NCBI GenBank assembly: GCA_013397075.1
Contig: VWZS01002669.1
Coordinates: 1,956,217-2,020,216 of the forward strand
DNA length: 64,000 nt
Direction of reading: 5' to 3'
Origin: Rhabdornis inornatus
Taxonomy: Eukaryota; Chordata; Aves; Passeriformes; Rhabdornithidae
Below are positions 11,401 to 25,200 of this stretch, one piece after another (positions within the stretch are counted from its first letter, which is position 1; each line of letters opens with the position of its first letter). Under the pieces are notes generated by a model. It was not told where the DNA came from and did no database searches. It was given only the letters and a program-made list of their open reading frames with translations. The position numbers were made by a program, and so were the translations under genes.

Positions 11401-14400
11401 TCCATCTGATCTCATCAGCAGACATGTGGAACCTCTGGAAGAATAGAAATATGAAAAAAATAGAAACACAATATCAAGAAATGGTCAGAATTTTTTTTTC
11501 TGTGTAGAGATGAATATGTTGAAACATTAATTAATTATGAGAAAGTGTTGATTTAAATAAATTATTAATTTTGGAAAAAAGAAAACTACATTTTTATGTA
11601 GAAATTCTCTGAACGTATGTATTTCCTTTTTATCTCAAAGAAACTATATCTAACTAAAATCTTTGTTTTAAAAAGGGATAATAATGAAAAAAATGCTACA
11701 ACTGTGCTGAGCCAGTCTTTTACAAAGAAAGACAGAGAAATGGTGCATAAAAACACTCTTTGAATTTCAGACGGGAAAGTTTAAAAAGCTCAGCAATTCC
11801 TTTGGGATGGGAAAAGAGTTTACTGCCCAATTCTGCTCAGAACCAGTTATTAAGTTGTGTCTGATCTTGCAACTCAAGAATCTTAGAAAAAATTTTAGGA
11901 AATAAAAAAGGATATGCAATGCATCAATCACACATATACATATAATCATTAATTTCCAGTCCTACCTACCTGTAAATCAAAATGAAGTTATTAGTTAAGC
12001 TGTTGTTAACTATAATTATCTTTTGTTTGCTTCTTCTAGTCAGGTTGCCATAGGCATTGTCTGTATGACACTATTATATGTTTAAATACTGGAAAGCACT
12101 TGTGGCAGATCAGTCTTCACTTCAGCAGCACAATTGTTCAATGGAAGAACAAACTTCTTTAAAGTATTTCCTAAAAGGACATCATATGAGTGTAAATATA
12201 TTATAAGCTGATTAAATTAAAAGATTGTTTCTCTTTAACTGATTCTAAATGAAATTCAGATCTCTAAGGAGAATATAAGCAAAATGATAAAATTAAGATC
12301 CTTGCTAACATTTGCTTCTTTGTGGTGCCTCAGACGTCTGTGCTTAATTATACTTGTCAGTGGACAATATAACCTCTTCATGCGAGCTCACATGTATCTT
12401 ACAGCAGAGGGAAGATAAAGTTTCTTGAAGAGAGCCTTAGAAGTAAGTGTAAGAGTGTATTTGCCTTCTATAATTTTTCAGATGACAGCATATGAATTAT
12501 AGACTTTGTGGCCCACTGCCATTGTTGGGGGGTGGTGGAAGAGAAACTTACATGAAAACAAGACATATTTATGGTCTGACCAAAACCCTAGATTGTTTTA
12601 ATAAACCAGAAAGGTTTAGAAATTTCAAATTTGAAATAGCACTATTTAAGCATTTAGACAATTTAAAAATTAAACTTTCAAGTCTTTCTAATTAGGAACA
12701 GGAACTCAACCACTGATTATTTTTACTTCTGATTCAGAGTAGATTTGGAGACACTCTTCCATAAGCAGTGGCAGGCTTACATTGACACACAGGAGACCAG
12801 GGACAGACAGCTGAAAGCAGCCACGTCCATGAAGATTTTTAGCAACATTTGCTTTCACATATTTATAACACAGCAAAAGCAGCCATGTGATCAGTTACCC
12901 AACACCAGCCCATACACAGGACTTAATACAAATGCCTTCCAACTTAGTGAATCAAAAAGTCAACGTTCCAAAGAAGAAAGCTGACAGATATTTAGAATCA
13001 GTATGCTCTTCCTTTAGTAATTTTCTTTCCCTTCTTCTCACCAGCACTGGGATGTATTACAGGTAAACAATGTTGACAGAGCAAATAATGACTCAAACCA
13101 CTGCTTTTCCTAAATTGAACAGCTATGGGGAAGGCATTTTTTTTTCATTTGTTCATTTTCCAGTGACTTTCTTTCATACACCTCCCAAATGCAAAAACTA
13201 ACAAATGAAAATCTCAGCAGTAGCTACTACGTCATAATTGCATTGGAAGCATTACATCTTGAACGATCATAAATGAACTTTTATAGTACTCACTCACATG
13301 ATATTGACATTTAGCACCAGTAATTCCGGTTTACCCTAATATAGCTCTTTCTTAGCTGGACCCACACAGAAGAGTATTTGGACCAATTTCCTTGAGCTCC
13401 AGCAGGAGATCAACACTGGGGGAGTGGATTTCTGCTTCATTTTAAGTTCTTTTAAGCACTTCTTTGATGTGTTTCACTGCTCAGACACTGAACAGTATTA
13501 GTGTAACAGGGGCAGCAGTATGATTCAAGAATAAGCAGCAAGTGATTAGGACAGTCAGATGAAATGCATACATCTGCTGTAAAAAATGCTGCCAAACTGT
13601 GGACTAGTATCATTAACAAATCATCCCACTGGCTCCTCTGAAATTGCCTTAGATGGTGAACCAAATTCAACCGCAAGAGCAAGTCACTGCGATATTTTGC
13701 TTCTAGTGTTATTAACCCACAGAGGACTGTGGGAGATGTGCTGCTATAATTGCACAGTGGCAAGATGTTTTGGGGAGAACTTTTTAAATTATTTGAGGAT
13801 AACATATATAAACTAATACATAACTGATATTTGATTTGTAAATACAGATACTTGGCTTCCAGTGTTGCTTCCACCTTTTCTGCAAATTCTCTTAATCCCT
13901 AATAAAACTCAAGTTCTCTCTCCATTACTCCATATTGTCAGTTGCATTTATTCTGCTCTCTGACCAGTCCTGCAACTGAATGGTACTGAAACCTGCAAAT
14001 ATTTCTCAAAATACTGATGTATGACTCTCCAGTAATTCATATTCCACTGATTTCATTGATGCCTGATGGATCATGATCACATCCACCGTAGCAGAGACAA
14101 TACACAAATTTCCTCCTGACAGGTGAGGTACAGGTCTCAATTTCATATCACAGCTGATAAGCAGCTATTTATGTGCCAATAATTGAATCCCACAACTTTA
14201 CAATCTACCTTTTCATGTCAGCTAGGGACCCTGCCACCATCTCAACATGGTTCCTGCATCATGGTGGTGCAACCATGTTACAATTTTTCACCAACTAAAC
14301 CACAATTTAGCATTTTGGTTTTGAATCATGTTTGGTTTGCTGCTTTGAAAATGAGGGTGAAAACTTCTTGAGTAGTGGAAATGCAGATTCACAGCTGCTG

Positions 14401-15559
14401 TTGATTGTTTTAACTCCTTTGATGCCAGTAATTGGAAGGAAGATGAATAGCAGTTGAGGAGCTGTTTGACTTCTTTACACAAAACAGCCACTGCTCCACA
14501 TCAGTGTCATCCGGAGAAGCCCTCTGATGGCTCTGGAGCTGAGGACTTCAAAAAAGATACACTGCTGACTGGCTGATTGTCAGATCTTCCACTGTGCTGA
14601 TCTCATTCCAGAAACTACACATCTGCATGTGGTCAGGATGACAAGATGTTTCACTCTGCATTGCCTCAGTGCCCCGCTCTGGTAATTGCTCAGCATTTTG
14701 CAGAAGTGTGAAACCTTCCACATCTCCACTGACTTAATGGAAATGCGACGGGGGTATTTTCCCAAGAAGCTTAAATTTCCATTAGGGGATGATAGTCTGC
14801 CATCTCACTGTTATTTCTAACATGTATAATATTCAATAGTTGCAATCATACTTGATTTTATTCCAGATACAGTAAGTAATCTTTGTAACTAAAACTTTCA
14901 TTTAGAAGTTCTTCTGTTCTCGTTCCCCAGATTCAAAATACTGTTATACATAGGTTATCCATATACAGGGATTATTATAGCAACAGGGAAGCCCTGGTAT
15001 TCAAAGGACTTCAATGAGGCAAGGTTTGCAGACAGAAGTAAAAGCCTTGATTTCAGGATGAACACAACTCAGTATGAGCTAAATCAAGAGTCGGGGGCTG
15101 ATTGCTGAAAACATGCACAGAAAAGCTCCTCACTAAGATCAAGGGAGCCCTTTCAAGGTCTGCCAAATACCAGATCTCTTGCACAATGCTCATTTTCCTT
15201 TGTTCCTTTGCTCTCTGGAGGCATGGCTGCTAACTTTGTCAGCAACTGAAGAACTGAACAGGAATGTGAAAAAGTTACTCTAGAATGTAAAAGAAGCAAT
15301 GAGGGGTTGTTTTGACTACATCACACGTGAAAGGAAGGAGCCATCAGCAGTGAGCAGTCTTACACACATGGGTAGGCCATGCTCACTGTGCTCTGCTTCT
15401 GCGGCACCGGTTGCAGCAATCAATTCCCCCCACCGGGGGACAGCAGGGAAGACCCCCTCAGCACAACGACGGTGGGGAAGGCTTTCAACACAGAGGTACT
15501 GGGATTTCTTCCTAAATCTAAAAGGAAAACCCCATCTCCTCCACACTTCCTTTCTCAGA
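8481..15559. other. Intergenic sequence, no gene seen
   Basis: Seven kilobases of AT-rich DNA between the LTR-like repeat and the ITGA4 CpG island. Open frames are at most about 140 codons, without motifs, and I could not link any into a spliced gene. Enhancers of ITGA4 may lie here but cannot be recognised from sequence alone. Confidence 0.5.
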
Positions 15560-16039
15560 ACACGGTCCTGCGCTTGGGTGGTGCAGCCCGCCCGCTGTTC
15601 GGCGGGAGATTTTAGGACAAGTTTGCACTATTTAGGAGAAGTTTGTACGGCCGGGCAAGTGTGTCGAGGCGAAGCGAGGGGGACGCGGCCCTCTCTGCTC
15701 TACCGGTGTCGGGATGGCTGCGTCCCCCCGGGCCGTGCAGTGCCCGGGCACACGGGGGCCCGGGGCCGTGTCCCTTCCGCAGCGTCCCCGTGGGCGCGGA
15801 CGGGGCGGGGAGAAACCCGACCCCCGCCGCCTGGGAAGGGAGAGGGGCTGCGGCCGCGCAGGGGGAGGTGGCGGCGCGCCCGTGTGACTCCCCCAATTCG
15901 TGGGGACACCACCATGCCGGGCTGCGGGGAGGGCGACCCGGGGCAGGGCGGGGCGGGGCGCGGCGCTGCCCTGCCCTGCCCTCTCGGCGAGCGGAGAGGC
16001 GGGAAGCCGGCGTCGGTACGCTGCCGGTCGGCCGGAGCC

Positions 16040-16224
16040 ATGCGGAGCTGCGGGAAGGCGCGGGGCGCTGCGGGCTGGGCCGCCCCGCTGCTCCTGCTGT
16101 GGCAGTGCCTGCCGACGGCGCGGCCCTACAACCTTGACACGCAGCACGCGCTGCTCTTCCGCGGCGGCAACGGGACCCTCTTCGGGTACTCGGTTCTCCT
16201 GCACCGCCACGGCGAGGAGCGATG
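16040..16224 (+). CDS. ITGA4: ITGA4 exon 1 (coding part)
   Basis: Encodes the signal peptide and the start of the mature chain at YNLDTQ (Tyr30), plus the first FG-GAP strand (LFGYSV). The donor GTGAGT splits the Trp62 codon (TG|G). The frame stays open upstream with further in-frame ATGs, so the start rests on the signal peptide and on homology. Confidence 0.93.
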
Positions 16225-19200
16225 GTGAGTGAGCGAGTCCCCGGCCCGGCCGCCCCCGCGGGAGCCCGTCGCGCCTTGTCCCGCCCGCGGCTCCTCACGC
16301 TGCCGTCTCTGCCCCGCAGGCTGGTGGCGGGCGCGCCCCAGGCCAGCTGGCCCGCCAACGAGTCTGTGGTCAGCCCTGGGGCCATATTCCGGTGCCGGAT
16401 CGGGGGGAACGCCAGCGGAGGGTGCGAGCAGCTCCAACTGGGTGAGTCGGCGGCGGGGCGTGGGCGGGGAGAGCCCGGCGCGGGTCGGTGGCCGGGCACG
16501 GAGGGTCGGTGGCCGGGCACGGAGGGTCGGTGCCCGCCGCCCTGCGCGCACCCGGCTGCGCTCCGCTGCCTTGCGGAGCCCTTGCTGGGCCATTCTGGCT
16601 CAGATTGCAGCGTGCTCTGCCTCTAGCCCAAGGGCGAGATCAGTGCCGTTGCCCGAGGACTGTAGCGGCATCAGGAGAGAAAACATGCGCCAAAAATTGA
16701 TTAGGGGAAGTTAGGTGTGCCAGATGTCGTTCCCACAGCCGTTTCGCACCTTTCGGCCTCCGGGTCAAAAGCCCCATGAGAGTTTCGGTCTGACACGGCT
16801 CTGAGGAGAGCTGGGACAGCTTTCAGGGCAGTGGGTGAGTGCAGTAAGCTCAGGGATGGCAGGGTGGAAGTATGTGCATAAATCGCGTTTTCTTCTGCAA
16901 AGCCTTCTCTTCGTAAAAGCCACCCTAAAGTAACTCTGAACCACTGTTGTCTTGCTGATGGGTTCTCCCTGTTTGCAGATTTGCTGGAGTTTCAGGCGAA
17001 CAAAGCTATTTTTTACTGAATCAGTTTTTACGGGTCCTGCATTTAACTTAACTTCTCTATCTCCACAGTCTCCATACTTAGGAGATGTAACTGGCTGAAC
17101 TTACTCAACTTTCACGTGTTTGATACTTGTTAAAAAGGGGAAGGCTTTGCAGTGTGTTGCCGTGAAAATGTGTGAATTGCTTTGGGCTCTCTTCCTGTCC
17201 CGTTTGCATACAGCGCTGTTCATGCTATTCATACACTATGGAGAGAATGTTCCTCACTGTTCCTCTGCCACCCTCTGACCAAGAGTATCCCATCCGTTAT
17301 GAGCACACCGCCCAGTCAGGACAAGCGCGGGAAAGGGTTATCAAAATATTTGAAAGCAATAGCGTGCCATGGACTGGTGGCTGTCAGGGCAGAGCTCAGC
17401 ATTCTGTGACAAAAAATAATTGGTGAAACAATTATTTCTCTACCCGTCTGTGCATAAAACTTGGAACTGACAGGTTCTGTCCATCTTTTTTGCTACAAAT
17501 GGATATAAGAGTTGTATTTTGTAACTGGGCTACAAAAACCTAAGGTACTTCAGTGGTGTTTTACGTGTAGTCACATAAGAAAAAGACAAGCCGTTGCTAC
17601 TAGAAAGGATGGAAATAAAATTTGTATCAGCCCAAGTATTTTTTTGGGGTTTTGTTGAGTAATTTCGTTCCAATACTATATCTATTAAAAAGTTATACAT
17701 AACAAAGAACTTTTTTTCTTCTGACTGCCTGTTTGTATGAGGAGGCTTGCAAAAAGTCGAAGAGGTCAACTACAGTGGTGAAATAGCATGTGCTAAGAGG
17801 CAATAAACCCCTGTCCCTGGATTGGTGGTAAAAATAGCCATTTACTGTGTGAGGGAAGGGAAGGAAGAGTTGAAAGTTTCAGGTTCTTTGAAAACTGGGT
17901 ACATCTGCAGTGACTCTCAGTTTACTCATTTAGTCAATGGAGAAACAAAATCTCTGAAGAAGTAATATGATGGGTTTTTCTTCAGTAGCTTAGGGGATTC
18001 TAAGTGAAATGAGGCAACAGGTTTATGAAAATGTTTATGTGGTTCCAAAGGCTTAGGTTAGCATTGCCTCTATTCCCAGGTTTAGAGGCTGCAGGTTGCA
18101 CAACATATGTTTTTAAAAAATAGTTATATCACAAGATTTGTGCAAACTCTTAAGTTTCCATTACTGCTAGATGACATCTTTGCATCACTACGTTTGTCTG
18201 TAGTATTTCTGAAGTTAAATAGATGCTGAAAAGAAGTGCTGTATTGTAAAACAGGTCATTGAGGTCAATGGAGAAGCCAAAGGCAGCTGTGCTACATGGG
18301 ATGTGAATGAAGTGGGGTAGTATCTGAGGTCAGAGAAATATGCAGGGACACTTGCAATTACAAAGCTGAACTTAATTATCTCTCATCTAACTCATTCAAG
18401 TTTGGGTTCTGATCTCATAAAATAGGGAATTTCCTTAGAAAAATGTGTGGCAATATATTACACTGCTGAAGAGGCACAATGAGAAATAAGTGTTTCTGTC
18501 TTGCTCTTAAATAGTTGAATTCATATTTTGTTCTGGTAAAAGCATCTTTGAGGTGGTAAGTTTTTAATTATAAGTAATAAAAAAGTAGAGGTGATAACAG
18601 GCAATAGAAGTGGCTTTCCAAATGTTGGGCTACTGTAATACATGGATATGAATTACTTAGAGACATAAATATGTTAAAATACTTTGTCGCTCCTTTTTGC
18701 TAAAGTAGTCTTGAAACTGCCATAACTAATTAATGAAGGATTCATGAACAAGTAGGATGCCTCTGATCACACAAAATTGCTGTTGTATTTTTGTGTGTCA
18801 CACGTTCCTATCTGCTTCATCAGTAGCAAAAGAGCTGCCTGGAACAGTCTTATGCTGCAGTCATCACAGTATCTGTGATAACTTATCCAAACATACTTTA
18901 ACGAATTTTAATGTTCTTCAAGACCTTGCAGGCCCTGGGCTGGTTTAAGAGCTGAAAAGAGCTATGAGATACACTAGCAAGTCTTTGTCTTCCTAGCTCC
19001 TCACTGGCACTTTCAAATCTCTCTGTGATTGATGAATAGAAGCGTCTTCAGTCTCTTTTTCGAGTTCTAGTATTTCTGTTTATGGTGTCAAGTGTTCTAG
19101 ACTGCAGATTTATTTTTTTTTGGAGTATTTTTAACTAATGGCTTATGTTAGAGGCAGGGGCTTGTAATCAAACATCAGGCACACGTACAAAATACAGTGC

Positions 19201-22200
19201 TTCAGGTTGAAGCACTAAGTGTCCATTTTCTAGTCTTGAGTTTCAAATCCTTGCCCACATGAGTTTGGGGTAGTCACGGATTATTGCAGCGGAACTTACA
19301 CTAAGTTCTTTAGGTGTTTTGACCTACTGAATTTTGTACTTACAAAATGTTGCAGAAATTCTTCAATAGCACTGGTCTCAGATTTGATTGACTGGCTAAA
19401 GTATACAAGAAATAATTTGCAATTTGCCATCCAGTCTAAAGAAAAAATTAGTTTTAGCTACAAATGAATGCAGTAAATTCAGCGCATACTGTTTAACATA
19501 AGGCCAGAAAGTTCTGCCTGCAGTTTCAGTCTTGCTCCCTTCCTTTAAGTCTCTGCTACAATTAACCTGTGAACAAATTGCCCTCTAGCTCCCCCAGCTG
19601 AATCATTACAATGGAAAAGTGAACAGTTAATGGTTTTCCCCAAAAGGCAAAGCTGTGTTTATTCAACTTTGATTTCAGTAAGTTTGGGTTTTGGTAGTTT
19701 GGCTTTTTTGTGGCACTTGCACTGCTCATACCTTGCAAGCGACCTTTTTCAAATAGCCATACTATTCCAAGGAACATGGGATCTTCTGGACTTAGGTCTG
19801 TTATAAAGGATGGAAACAGGTGTCATTTAAAATGTTTTAGGCAGAAGTCATTTGAGGGATGTAAGAGGGATAAAACCTACCAGATCTGTGAAAACAGAAA
19901 ATACTTCCTAGGTGAGTAAAAATAGACTCTGAGGCCCTGACATCTAGGAGTAGGATATCAGAAGGCTTATTGCCTTTGTAGTAGACTTCATTGTTTCATC
20001 AGTTAGCAATAGGACCAGAGGAGTTATGGGAGGATAAAAATGATTGTGAGAGGCTGTTGGGCATGGAAAACACTGGAGCAAGTTATATAAAACTGGTTTC
20101 TTGATGACATTGCAAACATCTGTATTATGATCCTTGAGGCCAAAACCAGAAGTGGCTTTATAAGTTATGACCTTATTTATCTGCAGTTGCATTGTTTCTG
20201 TGGGTGTGTTCAGAGGGGATTATAGCAGAAGTGTATCTTCCAGCTGTGTAATGTACACAGGCATGGGCAATTACTTATTTCTCAGTGACTTTATGACAGC
20301 GCGTGCTCCTTTTCCCTGAGGCAACCAAGCTGCCATGTCCTCTTGAGCTTATGCAGTGCTGCTCTGTTGCTTTTGCAGAATACTGCATTTTTTCATTTGA
20401 TAAAGCTTTTATAATGTCATCGCCTGAGCAGGGACTCGTCAGGGTGTCTGGGATGTCAGGTTCTCACTTCTCTCTCCCACAAAAGTCTGTAATTTCAAGG
20501 GGGTTGAATACTTGCCAGTCAGAGAAAGAGAGGAAACATAAGGCAGCATGTCAGCAGAGGGCCGATATAATCCTGAATCACCATATACTGGAGCAAAGGA
20601 ATCCAATGAGTGTTGATGGATGGTGGTGCTTTTTCTTGTTACAAACCTCTAAAACAGGCACAGGATGAAGAACTAAGTCAGGCTGAATTTACTCATCTCT
20701 CACATCATCATTGTCTGGTTTTATTTGATTTACTGATAAAAAGTCTCAGTCTCTTGGGGTCTAATTTATTGCCCTGATCTTCTCTACTTCTTCCATTTCC
20801 TGCAAATCCACAAAAAAGCAAGTCCCAGGTAAGTCGTTGTTATAAGAGGATGGAATGCATTGCTAGAAGGGAGTTACCAGAAGTGCCTTTTGCAATTTAA
20901 AGGGGGACTAATTCTTACACCTGGGAGTGTAATGGAGTTTTCTTTTCTGAGGAGATTTCAATCAGGTTAACATGCTCTGTAATTCATGCAAACCCTGGAA
21001 ATGTCTCCCTTAGGAAATGAGAAGTTTTCCATGACATAACTCCAAAATTCAATTCCAAAACTGAATTCCACACTTGTTTCTTGAAAAGCAGTATATGTTC
21101 AGTGCATGGAAGTTCACATCTCTGACATTAGCCAATAAGATAAGCTATGTATTCTTTTAAACTCTGTGATGCATTGGACAATAATAAATGCCAGTTCTGC
21201 TCTCAGCACAGGTGTTTTGTTTGGTGGGTTAATTGCTGCAGGCTTTTTGGTGGGGCAAGAGATGAGAAGGTGTGGGGTATGATTTATGGGGCTTTTCTCC
21301 ATGCAAACAATGTCCCATCAGCATTAGTACTCTGTGGTCTGTACTGGCAGCCTCTTCTGGATAACTAAACTAACCCTTAAACATCAAACGTTTTGGATTC
21401 AGCTGTGTTCAATCTGAGAGAGTCTTAAAAATTCTGCAAAAGAGTTTGTTCAAATGACGTCATGTGTTGCCTTATTTTATAAGAAGTTTTTTTCATAAAC
21501 TATCATGTGTATGCATAGATAATACCAATTCAATAATTTGGTTAATGCTTATTCATGCAAACATCTTAAAAATGAAAAGCTTGCTTTATATAACTTAGAA
21601 TAAATGTGTAGCTTCTCCTTACCCTGGAGTCCATTACTGTTTTTCAGAAGAAAGCAAATATTTGCGAACTTGGCAATAATGTAGCCTTTTGGGGTGTGAG
21701 GGCAGAGTTAGAAGACATTTCAGTGTGTTCTCTCAAGGTTTTAAAAAATAATTCTCCTTAAGAACAAACACTGAGAGCTGCTGGTGAATAACTGCAGCAG
21801 TGAAAGGAGCATGCAGGACATGCCTAGGTAACGATCTGCCATCCCCAGTAGAGATGGCAGTTATACAACCTTTGTTTGGTAGCCATTTGCAGTAGAGATT
21901 GTTTAAGGTCTGCTGCCAATAGGCACGTCCTTGGGGAGATGTTTGCTTTAGGCTAGAGTTTAGGTGGCACTCAGAGGTATTACTTGTATTTCTTATGAAC
22001 TTTTAGGCTGAAGAGCACTTACAGGGACAGCCCTTCACCAAAATTGAGTGTAATGTCACTTTCTATCTGAGTAATGATGGAGAAGCCCATCCTCACTGCC
22101 AGCTATCACATTTAGAGCCAGTATGTTCCCTTTGGCTACCCACAGTCATACCTTTGCTCAAGAAGAAAGTAAGTCTACATGACCTGTGTAAGAGAGAGAC

Positions 22201-25200
22201 AGAGGTCAGATCCACCAAACCAAATCTGCTGCGTTGTGCCCCCAGAGTTCTTAGGTGCATCTGTACCCACCACATCATTCTTCACCTCATTCCTCTGTTC
22301 AGAGCACTGCTCTTTGTCTCCTAGGCCATCCCAGTGGAGAGCGCTGTGGGAAGACTTGTGTGGAAGAGCGAGATAATCAGTGGCTGGGTGTCAGCTTGTC
22401 CAGGCAGCCAAAGGAGAGCGGATCTATTGTTGTATGTATTGACCACTGAGTGTGTATGTCAGTTTGTCTGACTGCAGTCAGCTTCCTTGGGCTTCCATGT
22501 CCAATGCTCTGTTTGTTTTATATCCATAGGCTTGTGGACATAGATGGAAAAATGTGTTTTACGTGAAAAATGAGCACAAACTGCCACATGGTATTTGTTT
22601 TGCCATCCCTCCTGATTTTCGAACTGAGCTGAGCAGAAGAATATGCCCATGCTATATAGGTGAGCAGAATGCTTGAGTCCTTTTGTAGGGATGGGTGAGA
22701 TACACAATTGAATGGTGCAGAGTTCGTGAAAAGCCTGTGTTGCTCTGAGCAGGTGTTCTGCAGCCGAGGGCTTGGAGGCTGAGTGCTGATTATATGAGCC
22801 CAGTTTGTGATGTAAAGATGTTTATCACTTAAAAGAAAACCTGCTTTCAAAAGGCAAAAAAATAATTGAAACAGGGCATCAGAATAGTTTTTTCCCAGAC
22901 TGCGTTGCTGAAGGATGTGTGCTTCTCAGAAACAGGCCAGTAGAGGACATGCTTCCTTCCTTTACTCTTGTCATTGCTCTGGAGAGTCTCCCAGCAGAGC
23001 AGCAGAATTACCTGCAAGTGGTTGTTGCCATCTGCTCCTTAGCCTTTGATACAAAGGTTCTGCAGTGCCTGTTACAGTGTGTGTCCTTATCCCTTACTTG
23101 CCTTCTGCCAAGGCTGCTGCTGTGGCATGAGACCTTCAGGGGTTCTTCCTCAGAGAACTTGAGAAGCAGAGTAAGAGTCAAGACCTGAATCTATCAAATG
23201 ATTCCATCCATGCTTTCCCCCACCCAGGAGAACGATCTCGTGCCCCTGTGCCTTGTCAATGCAAGGATCAGCTGACAGTCTGACCTTTCTGTGCAGACAG
23301 AGTAATGTCATCAAATGTCCCACTGCTGGCTTTGCAGACTGTTGCAAGGGGTGGTGAAATCATGCTTTTATCTTTGGAGACTTGAAGTGGACAAATCTAT
23401 GGAATGAAAGGAACCCTGATGGTAGGCAGTCAGCAAAGAATTGCAGGAAAACAGCTGAGACAGGATGGCTAGGATGAAGGCAGTATGTCTAAGACTGCCA
23501 TAACACAAACCCTTCATGGCACCAGTGGAGCACAGGGCAACTTCTATCAAGATACATAAGCCAGAGTGTGCCTGAAGTACAGGGTGGAGGAGTATCCAGA
23601 TGTGGTGCTCAAACTATTTGGCTATTTCGTTCATGGAATAATTTTGAAAGAAAAATATAGCCTTTAAAGTCACAGTATTTCAAAGGCATGTGTGATCAAG
23701 TGATCCATAGTGTTTTCAGTTTGTTACAATGCTGTATTGCACCTAAAGGCTATATAGTGGGAACCAGTGATTTTAGTATTATTACAGAGCTGAAAACCAA
23801 CTTTTTGGGGGAGGTGTTGTTTGGTTTCTTTTTTTCTGAGTTGTCTCAACTTCTGTTGAAAGCCTGGTAGCAGAGCTCTGGAACTACATGCTTCTCATCC
23901 TTTTTGATATTTCTTGCCCATTCCCAGATCATGCAAGAAAGTTTGGAGAAAACCATGGATCATGTCAGGCTGGAATGTCTAGTTTTTACATTGAGGTGTG
24001 TATTAAAGATACCAAATGTCTCTCTGTTTATATACTTACTTTTATGTATAATATATAAAAGTGGATATGTAAATGCAAACATCAACAGTTATTTTATTGT
24101 GGGAGGGAAAAATCACTTTTCTAATTTCTTTTAAATTTAATTTTGCTATGACTTGCATGATAATTCCCAAGTAAGACTTTATTTTTTATTCTCAAAAATA
24201 CTTTTACAGCTTACTAAATCCTGGCACCTTACTTTTCATCTGGCAAAAGGGCATGGAAATAGCAGAGGATGAAATTTTATTATTCTCTTTAATCTGTTTG
24301 ATGTGACATTTATAATGCTTACCTTCTTGCTTTACAGAGTAATGCTCTATATTATTTAATCTACATTCCACCCTAAAATTTTAATTTCTAAAAAACTCTT
24401 TTGAGAAAAGAATATCCTGATTGTTGCTCTATATTGTTGTTACAGTTCAAAGCTTTTAATAATGGTATTCTTACAAAGTCTGGAAAATATTATCTGTAAT
24501 TTAGTAGTAAACCCTAGTGCTGAGCCAGATGCATGTCCAGTAGCATTTCGTAGAATTCACAGGAGATCTAAAGAAGAGCATTTTACCTGTTTTGCTTATT
24601 TTCATGAATAGTTCAATGTGAATAACATGTCTTTGTTTTACTTTTCTTTTAGGACTTAATTATAATGGGAGCCCCTGGATCATTTTATTGGACTGGTTCT
24701 ATTTTTGTATACAATACAACTGCAAATACAATCCACGCTTACACAGATTCAAATAACCAAGTGAAATTTGGCAGTTATCTAGGTACTTAAAATATTTAGT
24801 ACTTTACTAAAATATAGCTAAATATCTGGTCTTGGGGTGAGTGCAGAGTATGTATCAGTGTTTTCACTATTTATCCCAGAAGCAACAGTTCTAAAGATGT
24901 GTTCTGATTCTGTTAAGTATTATTTATTTATAAGTCTTCCTCTCTGTTCTTTCTATGAGAACTTCTTGAGCAGTGGATTTCTATTCTTATCATCTCACCA
25001 CTGACTTTTAACCATTTCTTGATTTGGAAAGTAGGGGTGTTTCTGGTTAGCAATGGTTTTCATTTCGCTCAAGGCTGAAATGCTGCCAGGAGCTTTCACG
25101 GAAAAAGGCAGTGGTTTCGCATGTAACAGAAATATGAAAAGATTTTTACAGTGAAAGCTGCAAGCAAGCAAGTCTTAATTGTATTGTCGGTAAGGGGAAG

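Larger units (their letters stand above)
15560..16620 (+). promoter_or_regulatory. CpG island and probable ITGA4 promoter
   Basis: A sharp change to CpG-rich sequence covering the 5' flank, exon 1, intron 1, exon 2 and the start of intron 2 of ITGA4. GC boxes of the Sp1 type are seen at 15801-15810 and 15944-15960. No convincing TATA box lies at a fixed distance from the start codon, consistent with a TATA-less CpG-island promoter and dispersed initiation. The transcription start cannot be placed from sequence. Boundaries are by eye. Confidence 0.8.

Noticed and set aside
13452..13874. 140-codon - strand frame in the intergenic region
   Set aside because: No motif, no start or splice context that I can defend and no recognised homology; length is within chance for an AT-rich region of this size.
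15299..16228. 309-codon + strand frame ending in ITGA4 exon 1
   Set aside because: Only its last part is real ITGA4 coding sequence. The upstream part has no homology and would hide the signal peptide; it reads past the exon 1 donor.
15612..16520. 302-codon open frame on the - strand across the CpG island
   Set aside because: Pro/Arg/Ala-rich composition typical of stop-poor GC-rich DNA. It overlaps ITGA4 exons 1 and 2 antisense and shows no domain or homology.
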